From assembly GCA_036874045.1 (NCBI GenBank), contig CM072337.1:21240001-21304000 (forward strand): a stretch of DNA of 64,000 bases, written 5' to 3'. The translations under genes and the position numbers were made by a program. The stretch's first letter is position 1, and every line of letters begins with the position of its first letter. Shown one piece after another: positions 25,030-37,817 of this stretch. The notes under the pieces were generated by a model that saw only the letters and a list, made by a program, of their open reading frames with translations, did no database searches and was not told where the DNA came from. The DNA is from Cymodocea nodosa. Lineage: Eukaryota; Streptophyta; Magnoliopsida; Alismatales; Cymodoceaceae.

Positions 25030-25650
25030 AATTTTCTGATATTTCGGACAGTTATGTTTAACATACCGAATATATTTCGGACAATTATATTTAACATACT
25101 GAACATGTATCAGATAGTTATGTTTAAACTGCCGAACAGTTATGTTTTAAAAAAATAGTTTATTATTTCCTGAAGTACACGTGTCGAAACCATAACGCAT
25201 GACTTAAGTGAACTTTCAGTGAGTTATCTATAACTATCCGAAATTGCAACTGGACATCGGTTAATTATATGTGTAACTCTCCGAAATCTCCTTTTATTTA
25301 TAAAATAGTTGTGGACACGTGTCATGTTCTGGGAAAATGACTTAAATGGATTTTCGGTAAGTTATCTCTAACTATCCGAAATGCAGCTAAGTATCGGATA
25401 GTTAGACCTGTAACTCTCCGAAATGTTTCTTTTATTATTAAACTGCTGCTGACACGTGTCGAGATCTGGTAGATTTACTTAAGTTATATATCGGTGAGTT
25501 ATCTATAAGTATCCGAAATGCATCTGAGCATCGGATAGTTAAGTTTATAAGTATCCGAAATGCACCTGAGCATTGGATAGTTAAAGTTATGCACGTGTTT
25601 TATAGTTAAATCAACGAAGAAAGTTCGTTGAGTTATCTGTAACTCCACAG
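25030..25650. repeat. Array of short imperfect hairpins within a ~138-bp tandem repeat
   Basis: CACGTG hexamers recur at 25178, 25316, 25453 and 25592, spacing 137-139 bp, which defines about three and a half tandem units. Inside the units the sequence is a string of near-palindromes of about 28-32 bp of the form TCGG.nAGTTA-loop-TAACT.nCCGA, for example near 25216, 25255, 25347, 25394, 25489 and 25530. Earlier, more diverged ones begin near 25050. There is no open frame. The core AGTTA/TAACT recurs in a second cluster at 26645-26737. Confidence 0.7.
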
Positions 25651-26644
25651 ACTTTTTATTTTCTAATATGCCACTGTACGGTTGCAGAAACAGGACAGTT
25701 GGAAGAAAAACCACGATTGCACGTATCGCGTAGGGAAAAAAAATCATCGTCGTTGATATGAATGAAGGAAATACAATCGACCATTCAAGCAGAAGCAGTT
25801 ATCACTGAAGAAATATAAAAGAAAAGAAGAAAAAGAAGTAAAGTGTGTGTGATCGATGGGTATGGCCAGTGTGTACAGAGGAGCACCGAGCTTTCTGCAA
25901 ACAGTATCGGCAATTTTCTGAAGTACCACACCAACCATCATTACCACCACCATAATCACCAACCATCGGAGGTCTGTGAGGATACTTTCCTAATGTCGAG
26001 TCGATTCCGAGCCAAACATAGTGTCTGACAACTACTGTGAGGAGTGATCGCGTCGCGGGAAGGGAAGTCATTTTCACGAAGCACCGACTCATATTTCAGG
26101 AGATCGTAAAGCTTCTAGCCTTGGCTTTGGATTGATGCCTGTATGCTGAAGAGGAGATCATCTTACAATTTTGGACTCACGATTCTATAGGGAGAGGAGA
26201 CAGAATTGTAAGTGGTTTAATTTTCAGTAGTTTAATTGTGTCGTATGTAGTGACAGAAGTATTTACTGTCAACTGAGATTACTTTACATTTCACCTTTCG
26301 TCCATTTCCATGTTCATATTAAAACAAAAATACCAAAAACAATTTATCTGTGTTTGTATTTTGTATTTGAGTGTTGTGTTGTATCGTGATTAATGTTATC
26401 TTTGTCAGTGTTGTGATTGTTTTATGTTTGTTTTAATTTTACAGTTTACTGAAATTGATTCGTTCAAAAGACTTAAAGATTTTAATGGTTACTGTTTGAA
26501 TTATCTGAATGTTAGTATTGTTTAATGATAAATCCAATGTTACTAACATTAAAGAGCTTAATTGATGTTATTTACAATCTGTGGAACCGCTCAATGGTTG
26601 GTCGAATTCCTCTGTAAATAACAGTATTAAAAAGAAAAGACAGG

Positions 26645-26737
26645 CTCGTGGAGTTAACGTAAGTCCACGAGATTAATCCGTTGAGTTAGCCATAACTCAA
26701 CGAACTTTGTCCGTTGAGTTAACTGTAACTCAACGGA
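26645..26737. repeat. Three consecutive near-perfect hairpins
   Basis: Hairpin A, 26645-26671: arms CTCGTGGAGTTA / TAAGTCCACGAG, 3-nt loop, one mismatch. Hairpin B, 26677-26704: arms TCCGTTGAGTTA / TAACTCAACGAA, 4-nt loop, one mismatch. Hairpin C, 26710-26737: arms TCCGTTGAGTTA / TAACTCAACGGA, loop ACTG, all 12 bp paired. The three are separated by only 5 bp each, with no T-tract typical of a bacterial terminator. They share the AGTTA-loop-TAACT core with the array 1 kb upstream. Confidence 0.8.
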
Positions 26738-27059
26738 GGGCTTATTGAAGATATTAATTTGATTGTTAACAAACGGAACAGTTCTTAATTCTTAAGTAAT
26801 TCTCTGTGAGATCGACTTGTACTTACATACTAATACAATAAACACTGTGCACTTGCAGTTAAAATACAAATTGGAATTAATATCTAACTTGTATTAAAGG
26901 TTGTTTGTTTACTTCTATATATATAAAAAAAAAAGACATAAAGATAAATTAACTAAGTAAAAATAGAAGTTAACAAATCCAAGTTTTTCTGGTACATTGC
27001 TGAAGATCCAAACAAGTTTTCTGGTGTCGTGCTGGGTAACCAAACAGTACCTTTTGGGA

Positions 27060-27420
27060 CGGTAGGTGGAAGTCGTGAGCAATGATCGAGAGTAGCAGTC
27101 GAAAGTCGCGAGCAACGGTCGGGTTGGGCAAAAGTCGCAAGCACCTAAGAACGAGTTGGAGCACTAGAAGAAGTCGAGTGGAAGTCGCTAGTAGCAGTCG
27201 AGAGCAGCAGTTGGAAGTCCTATGGAAGTCGCGAGCAGTAGTTGGAAGTCCCATGGAAGTCACGAGCAACGATCGAGTCAGGCAGAAGTCGCGAGCACTT
27301 GAGCACTCTGAACTTGGGAGCATGACCTGGGGCACTGGAAGAAGTCTGTCAAAAATCGTGCGGAAGTTGGAAGCAACAGGCGGAAGTCGCGAGCAGTGGA
27401 CATTGGAAGAAGTCAGGCGG
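27060..27420 (+). repeat. Minisatellite built on 'gaagtcgcgagcag'
   Basis: About a dozen variants of a 13-15-bp motif (ggaagtcgcgagcag / gaagtcgcgagcac / gcagtcgaga) are strung together at irregular intervals, with a GC content well above the flanks. The arginine/serine-rich translation on both strands simply reflects the repeat. I see no sign that it codes for a protein. Confidence 0.65.
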
Positions 27421-27546
27421 TTGAAATTTCGAATGGAGAGAGCTTGGAAATTGTTGGCGGTATCATTTTTCTTTCCTGCAAGACATCCGCACATACCTAA
27501 CGCTAAACCCCTTAATGGAAATTTTGACTTTTATAACAGTGAGTGA

Positions 27547-29620
27547 GAAATGAAGGTAACGTTGTTTTAGTAATCTTTACTTTTATATGTTTATTGATTA
27601 TTGTCTCGTTTCATACTTTTATTTGAATTTTTTTATCATGAGTTTTCACGTTTCTTTTATTGACAATTTTAACTAAAATATTTAAAATTTTTTCGTCTAC
27701 TTTTATTCTTTAAATATGATAACTTTTTTCTAAATTAACCATTGTCTTAAGATACTTACACAAATATCAAAACAATGCATACACAAATGTAAGGTATGTT
27801 TAGCAACTCATATGTATTTCAATTTATTTAGCAAATCATATTATTTAGCAACTCATATATAATTCAAATGAAGTTAACAAATTTGAAAATAATATACAAG
27901 CAAACATGTATAAACAACACTAACTCTACTAATGTTTCAACAAACATGTATAAATAGAAAATATATTATTAGTTATTTTTGTAAAATAAATTACTGCACT
28001 ACCAATATATCATTAGGTTCACAAAAATAATCATATATTTAGAGTCACTATTGTCCATACGAAGCAATATCTATCTAAACAAAAGTTCAAACAGTGAATC
28101 AATAATTGCATAGTTATATCTATCTAACCAATTAATAATTAAATCAGTATATTGTTCAAGAATTCTTCAATCTTTTCCAATAATTTTATGATAGAAGGGA
28201 TGCTACTTGACCACGAGGATCCTTTGACAAAGCTGCCAAGAGTAGATAGCTAGACAATCACATAAATGTCCATGCATGAATGTGGTATGATGATGCCAGT
28301 AGCATTGTAGGCCATGATAATGTCAATTACAAAGGAAAACAAAGCTTGCTGGTGTCATTGTTTGCAAAGAAGATTTATGGTTGTTAGTGCTACAAGATAC
28401 TAAAACTATTGATGCTTTAATCATTAATCTTGAGTATAGCCTTTTTCAACTTCTGAAATTTCATATTTTTGCTCAATAGATTCATCGAGGTTTTCATTCT
28501 TTAAAAGGATTTTTTTTACCTAAACACAATGCTTAAATATTTGATGTTGTAATAGATTTTACTGCACATACAACAATAATATGTCAACTTTTTTATACAA
28601 TAATTTATTGATTTTACATTTGTCTATCAGTTGTTTTTTAAATATAAAGTTTAGTTATAGTAGACTTAGATTAACTTAAATTATCGTCCTAATATCTTCT
28701 ATTGTGGAGTTGTACAATGTAGCATGGTTGTCAAAGAAAATGGCTACATTAGATTTCACAATGGATTCATATGCAGTTTTAAGTTTTAACAACATGAAAG
28801 ATAGTTTTCGGTGAAGGAAGCATTACCTTTCCGGTGACAGTGGTGTGAAGAGGGAATGACAAATTGATCCCAGATGACCACGAGTAGGCAAAGGGGAGCA
28901 GAAGCCTGAGCACGCAAGCGGGAGTCAAAGAACACAAGTGTGGGAGTGGGAGCTGAAGAGGGCGAGGGCAGGCGACAGCGAGAACCCAAAGGTAAGGGCA
29001 AGTTGAGTGGGCGAGTGAGTGGGCGAGTTTTTTTCCTGACGACACAGACACGTGAGGGTGAGCAATCACTTGTGAAGGGCGGGAGGGCAAGTGGTCGCCT
29101 GCACGGTCACTTTTTCCAGAAAGGTGAGAAAATTTTTTCTTCGTCAATTAAATTAACCTAGAGAATTAATTTTCCCAAGTTTCCACAGTCACTTAACACA
29201 AAAAAAAAATTTATTTTTTCCCTTAAGTTTCTATTTTTCTTACTTTCTTCTATTTTCAGATTTGCACAAACCTTTAGTAAACAGTGAAAGATATGTAGAT
29301 GCACAAATACCTTCTGTTTTATTATTTTTTGACATTTTCTTTGTATACAAATACCTCCTTAATCTCTTCCTACTTAAACGTCATTGGTTCGAAATTAGTG
29401 ATACATGTTAAAAAAATCACATGAAAAAAATACCATAGGATCGAATTAAATCACCATAAATGATTTGATTTCATTAATCGATCAGAGATGCTCGTGAATG
29501 TGAAATTATTTATACACTTACCATATTCGTAATAATCTAAAATTTCATTTGTCAGGACGGGTGGACACTGCGTTACCTACCAAAAACGGGAAAAAGACAA
29601 GAAAACGCCAGACACGTCTG
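27547..29620. other. Intergenic upstream of the ZIFL gene
   Basis: Mostly AT-rich with no supported gene. A GC-rich purine-biased patch lies at 28800-29110. Its open frames on both strands are low-complexity and match nothing I recognise; it may be a transposon fragment. Confidence 0.4.
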
Positions 29621-29627
29621 CCGGTGC

Positions 29628-29879
29628 ATGGTGTCAGAAACCGACCCGAAAGTGAAAGAGATGAGTGGCGAACCGAGTGGCAGCCGCGCTCGGACGCTGC
29701 TGACAGGAGACGTCGTTACAGGCAGCCATGGAGGAGGAGAACACCCTGCCGTTGGTCGCGAGGGAGCCGTACGACGAGGCATGTCCCGGGTGCAGGCTCG
29801 AAAGCAGGAAAAGGGCCCGACACGGGGTTCCGATCAGGGAGTTCTTCTTCGTCTGCATCACGACGTTGTGCACTTGTGA
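29628..29879 (+). promoter_or_regulatory. Possible overlapping upstream ORF of the ZIFL gene
   Basis: An ATG at 29628 opens an 83-codon frame that is out of phase with the ZIFL start at 29728 and runs past it, ending just after the exon 1 donor on unspliced sequence. A second ATG at 29660 is in that same upstream frame. If the transcript begins upstream of 29628 these would reduce ZIFL translation. The transcript start is not visible, so this is tentative. The peptide itself resembles nothing known. Confidence 0.25.
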
Positions 29880-32800
29880 GCTCGGCTTTGCTGCCGTTGG
29901 CCTTTTTATCCTTGGTTGTGAGTTTTTGACTGATGAAGCTTGCCTTCCTCTGGTTTGCAATGCCTTTTGTTTTGCAGCGTTGCCAATATCCTCACTGTAT
30001 CCGTTCCTGTATTTCATGGTAGGTAGTGGTACGCACAATGTAATGCTGAAAATCTGGAACCTGTTTCGTCTTTTATGATATATATATATACCTCTAGGTT
30101 CATCAAGTCTATATATATATATATTTTTTTTTTGATAACTTATGTTAATATGTTCTACGCCTCTACTATGACCAATAAGGCAAGAAAACCATATGTCATT
30201 TGCCACCTAGTTTTGCTGCCCTTCCTTCTCAATTTGCAATTTTGCATTCGGTTTACACTTACAGTGACTTATTCTCATTTGTAAATACCATCTTCTTCTT
30301 TTTCCTTTCATCAGATAAACGATTTTCACATAGCAAAAAGGATAGAGGATATTGGGTACTATGCAGGATTTGTTGGTATGTCTTAAAGACGTTCTCCAGC
30401 AAACATCAACTTATGTGATCGTCTTTGAAGTTCTATACGTTCTCTATCCAAGTTGCATGATGGAAAGGAAATCTATCTACATATTTTTTGCATCTTTTAG
30501 GATCTGCTTTCATGGTTGGAAGGGCTTCAACCTCTGTGCTTTGGGGAATATTGGCAGATCGATTGGGAAGAAAGCCAGTAATACTTCTTGGTGCAATTTC
30601 AGTGTTAGTATCTATTGGTTTCTAATTTGTTTGATAAAAAACTGGGTTTTTTTTTACAATTTGTGTGTACCTGGTTACTTTTTTTGTAACATTTTGTTTT
30701 GTTGTTTGTTTCCTTTTTCAGAATTTTTCTCAACATTATTTTTGGTCTCAGTAGTAGCTATTGGATGGCAAGTGCTGTCAGATTTGTTCTTGGATGCCTT
30801 AATGGAATGCTTGGATCTATCAAAGTATGCCAGCTCTGTGCGACAATTTAAATTGGCATGCTGTGTTGTGCAATTTTATCTCATATAGCAACAAAATAAT
30901 ATACTGATATGTAAATCACTTCTAAAGATAGCATGTCTCTTGATGCTTGCTATTTTATTTTTATCTAGGCATTTGCTTCAGAAGTTTGCCGTCCAGAGCA
31001 TGAACCTTTTGGATTGTCACTTGTAGGTCCAGAATTCTTGGTTCTCTTTTTTATTATTGTTGAATTCATCTGACTAGATATCTCTTGTTAGTTTCTAATT
31101 AAAAATTAATACAATGTGCTCTTATTTTAGATAACTACGTCATTGACTTTGGGATTGATCATTGGTCCACTGATTGGCGGCTTCCTGGCCCAGGTATCAG
31201 ATCTCTACATGTAGATGGCATCAATATATTTCTGCACATCTTCAGATTTGCCATGGATGAACCAATGAAGTAATTTTTACTCAATATGATAGTACTGATA
31301 TCGACAAGAAATAAATATATTTGAATTTTTCTTGCATTGTTTCCAGCTGCCCTAACTTTTTAATTAACTAGTAAATTTGTTGACACCTTCTTTTCCAAAT
31401 GAACTTCAAAAACATGTCATGAACATCTTTGTGGTTGATCCTTTTACAGAAATGTTAGAATATCTTAAATTCAAATTTCACATCAGACAGTAGGAAATTG
31501 AGTTTATAGTTGGAGTAAATGCAATGTATTCTTCTTTATCCAATGTGGTTTGCTTCATCTCATTTCTCTCTTGTATCAGCCTGCAGATAAATATCCAACT
31601 GTATTCACCAAGGAGTCTATTTTTGGGAGGTAAATATGAATCTACCATTGGTAATTTTTATATTTTATTTTGGCTATTAGTTCTGTAATCTTTTTGTAGG
31701 TTTCCATACTTTCTACCATGCCTATGCGTATCAGTATTTGCCACTGGTGTCTTTCTATCCTGTTTTTGGCTTCCTGTAAGTTTTGATAATCCTTGGTTCT
31801 TTCCATAGAGTCAAGAAGTTTTATGAAAATGAAGCCACTTAGGTACTGATGTCAAACAACCTTAAACTCAAATGCACAAGAAGACCCTGTATTGTCACCA
31901 AACAGTAATTGCAGATTACCGAATTCCACATATAATCCATTTCTTTTGTCTCTTTGGAAAGACTATTAATATCAATCAATTCACGAATTATGAATGTCTC
32001 TCTATGATCAGTTCCAATATGAATAAAAAAAACTTCAAACTACATTAATTGTATGAGTGATTTCCTTTGATTACATGGACTATTTATTTTCTCATGTTTA
32101 CAATTCAAAGGAAACACTGCACAAGCATAAACAAAATGGAAGGAAGAGCTCAACAAATGAACTGGAGGCTTGTGAATCTGATCCTTATATGAACATAAAT
32201 GAGGAGAAGACAGCTGAGGAAAGTATATTCAAGAACTGGTCACTTATGTCAATTATAGCAATCTATTGTATGGTATCGCTTCATAATACTGCCTATAATG
32301 AGGTAATTTTCTATCAAAATATTCATTTTCGAATTCAGTGAAATTTTAATTTGGTGCAATCCTATTCAATAATAAGAAAGAGGAGTATGACCAAAGTATA
32401 GCCACAGGTGAGAAGACAGGTGGTGCTTCCAATTCTCTTCTTTTATTGCCTATGGATTGCTGTATTCATTACGTAATGTTGCTGATGTTTGTTGGCCATC
32501 CAATCAATGGAGTATTTTATTGGTTTGTACTTTGTAGCTTCTACCAAAGGAAATTTCAAACATCTCCTAAGACAATCATCATATTTTCTACAAATATTGC
32601 TAGTGCCTAGCTAACGATATAATGTTTTTATTAACCACTTTGTTATCATGAGAAAATATAGGGAAAAATCTATGACAAGAGCCTATAAAATAAGGCCTCA
32701 GTCAATTCTTTTAGTAATGCTAGGTCCTATGCTTATTCTTTGGAAATTCTGATGCTCAAGTAAATGCTGTTTGGTAGCCTTCTTATTGTTAAGGTAAGTT

Positions 32801-35800
32801 GGATAATATCATATATGTGATCTCTTTCTTCTTATTATAGTTCTTTTTTGAAAATTACTTTTAGCATGTGAAGTTGCTCGGATTTTTGTAATGCAAGATA
32901 GTTCTTATGATCTCAAATCTTGTAAATATCCTAATTTTGACCATTTATTTCTTCTGCTCAAGGTGGTAAACATTACAAATTGTATAAAAAGGGAATCATA
33001 TTCGTTTTTGTCATCTAGGGCAATCTGTCCATTTATCTATTCAATGATGGTGCATTGTCAGATATTCTCCCTGTGGGCTGAAAGCGATAAAAGCTATGGA
33101 GGATTGTGTTTTTCAACAAATGATGTTGGTGAATCTCTTGCCTTCACAGGTGTACAATTTTCCTGAGTTTTTCATTTACCAACAAGAGAGTTTCTTGTTT
33201 TCTTTGATTGATGCATACCCACTGTCAAGATCACCAATTTTTTATATGAAAGGAATCAATTGTGCACGTGCAAGAGATTTTCTTAGTTAATCTATTTGAG
33301 ATAAGTTGTATTTGTACCAGATGGAGGGATATTAGTATATGATCATTGAATTTTTTCAATGTTCACAATATATTTATTTTTCATGTTTAGGTTTATAATC
33401 AGTTGACAAAATTCCAGGTTTTGTTCTTCTCATATTCCAGCTATTTCTATATCATCCAGTTGTGAAACTCCTTGGACCAATTGCTTCAGCACGTACTGCA
33501 ATGGTAATTGTCGTACTCCATTTCTTAATGGCATTGTATTTGCCAACAAGAACTTTAGTTCTATACTTGGCATTTGGAGTTAATATCTTGCCAACCTTCT
33601 GATTTGCAGATAATGTCCATTCCTTTGCTTTCCTTGTATCCTCTTTTCACCAAGTTTTCTGGAGTTGAACTTAAAATGGTGGTGGTTGTCGCATCCATAA
33701 TGAAAAATGTCTTGTCTGTAAGTATTGATTTTATCTGAGATTAGCCAAGTACTTAGGGTAACAGATGAAAGTTGCCAGCCATATTTGCATCTTATGTTGA
33801 TCATATTCACTTTTTTTCTAACCAAATCATCTTAGTTTAAATAATCTATTATTTTAGTGATTTGATGGACAGTAAATCTTTCCCATGCATTCTGATCTAA
33901 CTGGAACATATATATGTTAAATGGTTTCATCATCTCAATGGACAAGATAGATTCCCTATCTATATGTAAAACACATCATCAATCTCTGGGTGATGTTCCT
34001 TAAGTAGGAAAAGGGAAAATAGTACAAATTAAAAAGAAAATAGGCAAATATTTTCATTAAATATCTTGTCTTTTCTAAAAGTCATATAACTGTAAGAAAT
34101 TATCCTTTCTCTACATAAGCTCTTCTCTTTCATCCTAGTTTATGATTATTATTTACTTTATTTTTTAATTGGATATTATTTTTCAGTTTTGTTTTTAGTC
34201 TCAAAACTCTTTCCAGGACAGATGTGCTTTAGTTGAATAGGGCTACAAGAATTATACGAAGAGTATGGATTCACATGCAGTGGAGAATCTGTAAATGACA
34301 AACACGAGTACAAGAGAAGAGAAACAAAACACCCAATTAAATGGTTTGGCGATAGTCTAAGTCTATAGGCAGAGAGATCTCAAACCATCAATATTTTTTT
34401 TTGGCATAAGAAGGGGAAGGGGAAGAGGAGTAAACGTCACAATCTACTCTAGTTTTACAAAGAATGAATTGCAAACAAAAATTAAAAATGGATAGGTTTA
34501 TAAATAGGCAGTCAAAAACAGATATTGGGATGGGTGTCTGATCAGATGTGCACCACCTTGATCATTCATCCATTGGAATTAGATTGTACAAATGGTCCAC
34601 TGAATGCTATCGTCATTGTATAGGCAAGGGTGGAATGTCTCATGCTTGTGCTGTCAGGTACTTGAATTTTCCATCATGAGCATCTCCCCTTTTGAAGCCT
34701 AAGTCAAAATAGAAATTGAACTTGGCTACAGGTATAGGCTTGACCATCAATTTAGACAGGTTATCTACATACTAATATTTTTCATAAGAATTACCCTCTG
34801 CAATAAAATGGTAGTTCTCATCAATGTACTTTGTCCTCTTGTGAAATACCTGACCTTAGGGTTAAAATTTTCAAATTGCACAACAATAATTTTCTACCCC
34901 TGGTTAAGCGCAGCGGGATGACCTCTCAGTCATATCGTGAATGAAGTTTTAAAAGCCACCATGGTTATTGACCTTTCAATATGATGAAATAGGGTAAATA
35001 TGATTTCATGAGAGTTTTCTAGAAGTAATCCACCTGAAGATAACTTAGAGGTGAGCTACAAAAATCCATTGAAAGAATTATTCCTGGACAGAATTTTTTA
35101 TCATATGAATAGATGAATTGCTCTCTCCAATAGTCACTTCAACGTGCAGTTAATATATCTTTTGCTAAAAAGTTGTTCTGATGAGCAGGTCACTGTTATA
35201 AATGCAATGTTTATTCTGCAAAACAATGCTGTGGTATGCTGCTCTCATCAGCTTTATTTCCCAGAAGCGTTTAAAATTCCAGTATCTTATGTTGCTTTAA
35301 TTCTGCTTCTCAACTAAAATTCAATTAATCATTATGTGACCAACAGAAACAAAACCAAAGAGGAACTGCAAATGGAATATCTATGAGTGTAATGTCTGTT
35401 TTCAAGGCGATTGCTCCAGCCAGTGGAGGTGCAATGTGAGCATTTGGAAATACTATTACCATATTACATGTCTTCAAGTTATCATTTGGTTAACATTATG
35501 ATAATGGAAAAAACTCTTTTTTTGTTTTTAAGCCAACTAACTACTAAAAGTTACAGAAGTTACTGCTTTGTGACAAGCTTTATACAGCGCCCAAACTCTC
35601 AAGGTCTAGGATTGCTATTTTATCTTTCGTGTTTAACGTGCCTTACTAATTTTTCTTGTCCACTGTTTGACAAATTAACAGGAGATTTAGTTATAAAAAT
35701 AAATAGAAGGAAATGACTCATATAGTTATCTCAAATATTAGAATTGAGGTATTAATTGTTGTACTATTTGATAGCTTTTCTGGTTATATATGCTTCCCAG

Positions 35801-37271
35801 ATATCCCTAGAGGTGTTTTCCTTTCGTTCTTGGAATAAAAAGGGGTGATACATTTTCCTCCAACCAAAAATGCCTTTTTTAAAATATATTACTCAGGATA
35901 AAAATGCATCTTAATGGTTCTTGTTATCTCCTTCCATATAAATTTCTCTGGTACTGCAGATTTGCTTGGACTCAGAAACGTCAGGCTGCTTCTTTTCTTC
36001 CAGGTATGTATATTTAGCTTGCTTGCAAGTGAGCCGGCATATACATGGATATCTGGTTATAAAATAATTATCAGGGTTTCATGCACAACTGAACAACTGA
36101 TCCAAACCCTCAAAAACCATACTAAGCACAAATCTTGAAAAATAGAAATTGGAATTAGATCAGACTGATCATGTGCCTACTGTCTAGGTCCTAGCTGTGA
36201 CAACTCTTCAGGAAACAATCTGTAGTAGCTTCTGAAAAGTTGGCTTTTGGAGATAATTATTAGTTTCATCTTACAGCACCGAGGGAATTCTAGAAATAAA
36301 AGATGATGATCCTATATTAGAATAATTTTGCATGAAAAACAAGCTTGTGGGAAGCTTATTTCATACAATGAAATAAATAAACCCTTAACCATGTTTTCCA
36401 TTTACGACCAGTTTCAAATTTTCAGCCCCATGTAGATCTAACATCATAAAACGTGTTTTCTTCAGAAGGAGCCTAACTTGTACATCCTAGAACATTTAGG
36501 AATGGGCAGATTCTGATTTTACTTTCTCTTGATATTTTAAGTCACTGCAGAAAAAATAAATCTGAATTGCAAACTACACATTCTAATTTCTTACTGAAAA
36601 TCGGTAGCCAAAAGATGATCCTACATTCCTGCCCTAATTATACTACTTAATATGATTATAATATTATATTACTATAATTATACTAAATAGTAATATTATT
36701 TGTTAGAATTAATATTAATCAATGAAATAAATAGCACAAATAATATTATTTAAAATTAATATACTACTAATTGAGAATCGATGAGTTAAGCACTTTCCTG
36801 ATTCTGAAATGTTTTCTTTTTTTCTTTAAACAAATATTTTTTAATATTTTAAAATGCATTCGAATCGGCAAAAGTTGAATCCATTGTACTACCAAATGTA
36901 GCTCTGATATATACCCTAAAGGCAAATTAAAACCATTCCTGCTTCGCCTCAAAATAGACCGCATGCCTCCTTTTTGCTTGGACTCTTGTAATAATAAACT
37001 GAAAACTCAGTTCACTAAATTCACTTGTTGAACGGATTCACCTCACCATCCCGTTACCAATGTATGATGTTCTTGACAATAAATAGTTTGCGTAACCATA
37101 CAGTTGCTGCTTTATTTATTCCTTTTTTTCTTGCGTTTTATCAGGTCACCGTATGAATTATCTTTTTAAATTCCAGGTAATCATATGGTTTTCTTCATCT
37201 TAAACCTGGTCCAGCTGCTCAGCCTAACTTTGACGTTTAAGCCATTCCTAATGATAAGAAAGAAGAGGTAG
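29728..37271 (+). CDS. ZINC INDUCED FACILITATOR-LIKE (ZIFL) major-facilitator transporter
   Basis: Seventeen exons, all in phase: 29728-29875, 29978-30018, 30315-30375, 30501-30603, 30722-30824, 30969-31022, 31131-31193, 31580-31629, 31700-31775, 32111-32302, 33062-33149, 33418-33503, 33610-33717, 35189-35233, 35347-35435, 35960-36003, 37177-37271; 481 codons plus TAG, the usual length. Landmarks are the N-terminal CPGC cysteine motif (19-22), LPISSLYPFLYFM in helix 1, the MFS signature WGILADRLGRK (98-108), the antiporter motif ending GPLIGG (182-187), the histidine-containing central loop ETLHKHKQ (234-), YNEIFSLWA, and FKAIAPASGG near the end. Twelve membrane helices are expected. Known ZIFLs move zinc, phytosiderophores or potassium/auxin across vacuolar or plasma membranes in exchange for protons; the substrate here is unknown. 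No lesions were seen. The ATG was chosen because it directly precedes the conserved N-terminus. Confidence 0.95.
34200..34870 (-). mobile_element. Ty1/copia remnant: RNase H end plus part of an LTR, in ZIFL intron 13
   Basis: On the minus strand, about 34690-34860 encodes a degraded copia polyprotein C-terminus: RTKYIDENYHFIAE corresponds to the conserved 'RTKHIDI.YHFIR' of copia RNase H, and a match to the following 'ADxxTKPL' part precedes the stop. Downstream on that strand (34200-34690) lies non-coding sequence that should be the 3' LTR, including a phrase near 34330 resembling copia LTRs. The fragment is antisense to the host gene and dead. Confidence 0.6.
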
Positions 37272-37817
37272 AGACGACTGTTGGTTTATGACAAGAACGT
37301 CACAGAAAGGATAGCCAGATGCTAGTCAAAAGATATAAATATTGAAACAGTACAAGGAAATAACATTGTAAACGCACAGAACCTGAACTGCATTTTTCCC
37401 CACTATAACAGAATCATTTTCTATTTGCATTGTTGCTATCCTAACGTCATGAGATTTTTCTTTTTTTTGTGAAAAAATAACAAGAATGGATGGAATAACT
37501 TTCGACCAAAATGTCACAAGAATTCATTGTTGAATCACACTATTAAATTGTTTGGATTTTCTGACAGAACATTATTTCCAAGTATTTTCTTTGCATCAAC
37601 AGTCAGAATAAAAATCAATACCTTGACTGAAAAAAAATAATATGCAGCTTCAAGCTAAGGTGTTGTGTTAAAAAGCACCATAAAAAATTTCCCATCAGAC
37701 ATGCTGTATAATACATGAATGGAAAAAATGAGTTTCTTTAGCTGGATTAACTCCTAATACAGGTACATGAATGGCATAAATGGCCCACCCTTACAGTGAA
37801 ACCAAAAAGAATCACAA
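37272..37817. other. Convergent 3' intergenic space between ZIFL and RNC1
   Basis: The 3' ends of ZIFL (plus) and RNC1 (minus) face each other across about 550 bp of AT-rich sequence. It presumably holds both 3'UTRs and polyadenylation signals. Nothing else is seen. Confidence 0.55.

Larger units (their letters stand above)
24970..26900 (+). mobile_element. Probable retrotransposon LTR or LTR-like sequence
   Basis: A roughly 1.9 kb non-coding tract with several LTR-like traits: short tandem hairpins, a GC-rich central part (25840-26110) without a gene, and a right part reading 'ctgtgagatcgacttgtact' then 'gtgcacttgcag', a phrase I associate with long LTRs of plant retrotransposons. No gag or pol is attached, no second LTR is seen and the edges are not clear, so a solo LTR is the best guess. 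Confidence in the class is moderate at most. Confidence 0.4.

Noticed and set aside
26970-27546. Frames of 154-174 codons on both strands over the minisatellite
   Set aside because: They arise from the repeated motif; composition is repetitive and no homology is recognised.
29728-30078. Unspliced reading of ZIFL exon 1 through to 30078
   Set aside because: It would insert about 34 hydrophobic residues between LCT and LPISSLYP, which are adjacent in the family; splicing at 29875/29978 restores this.
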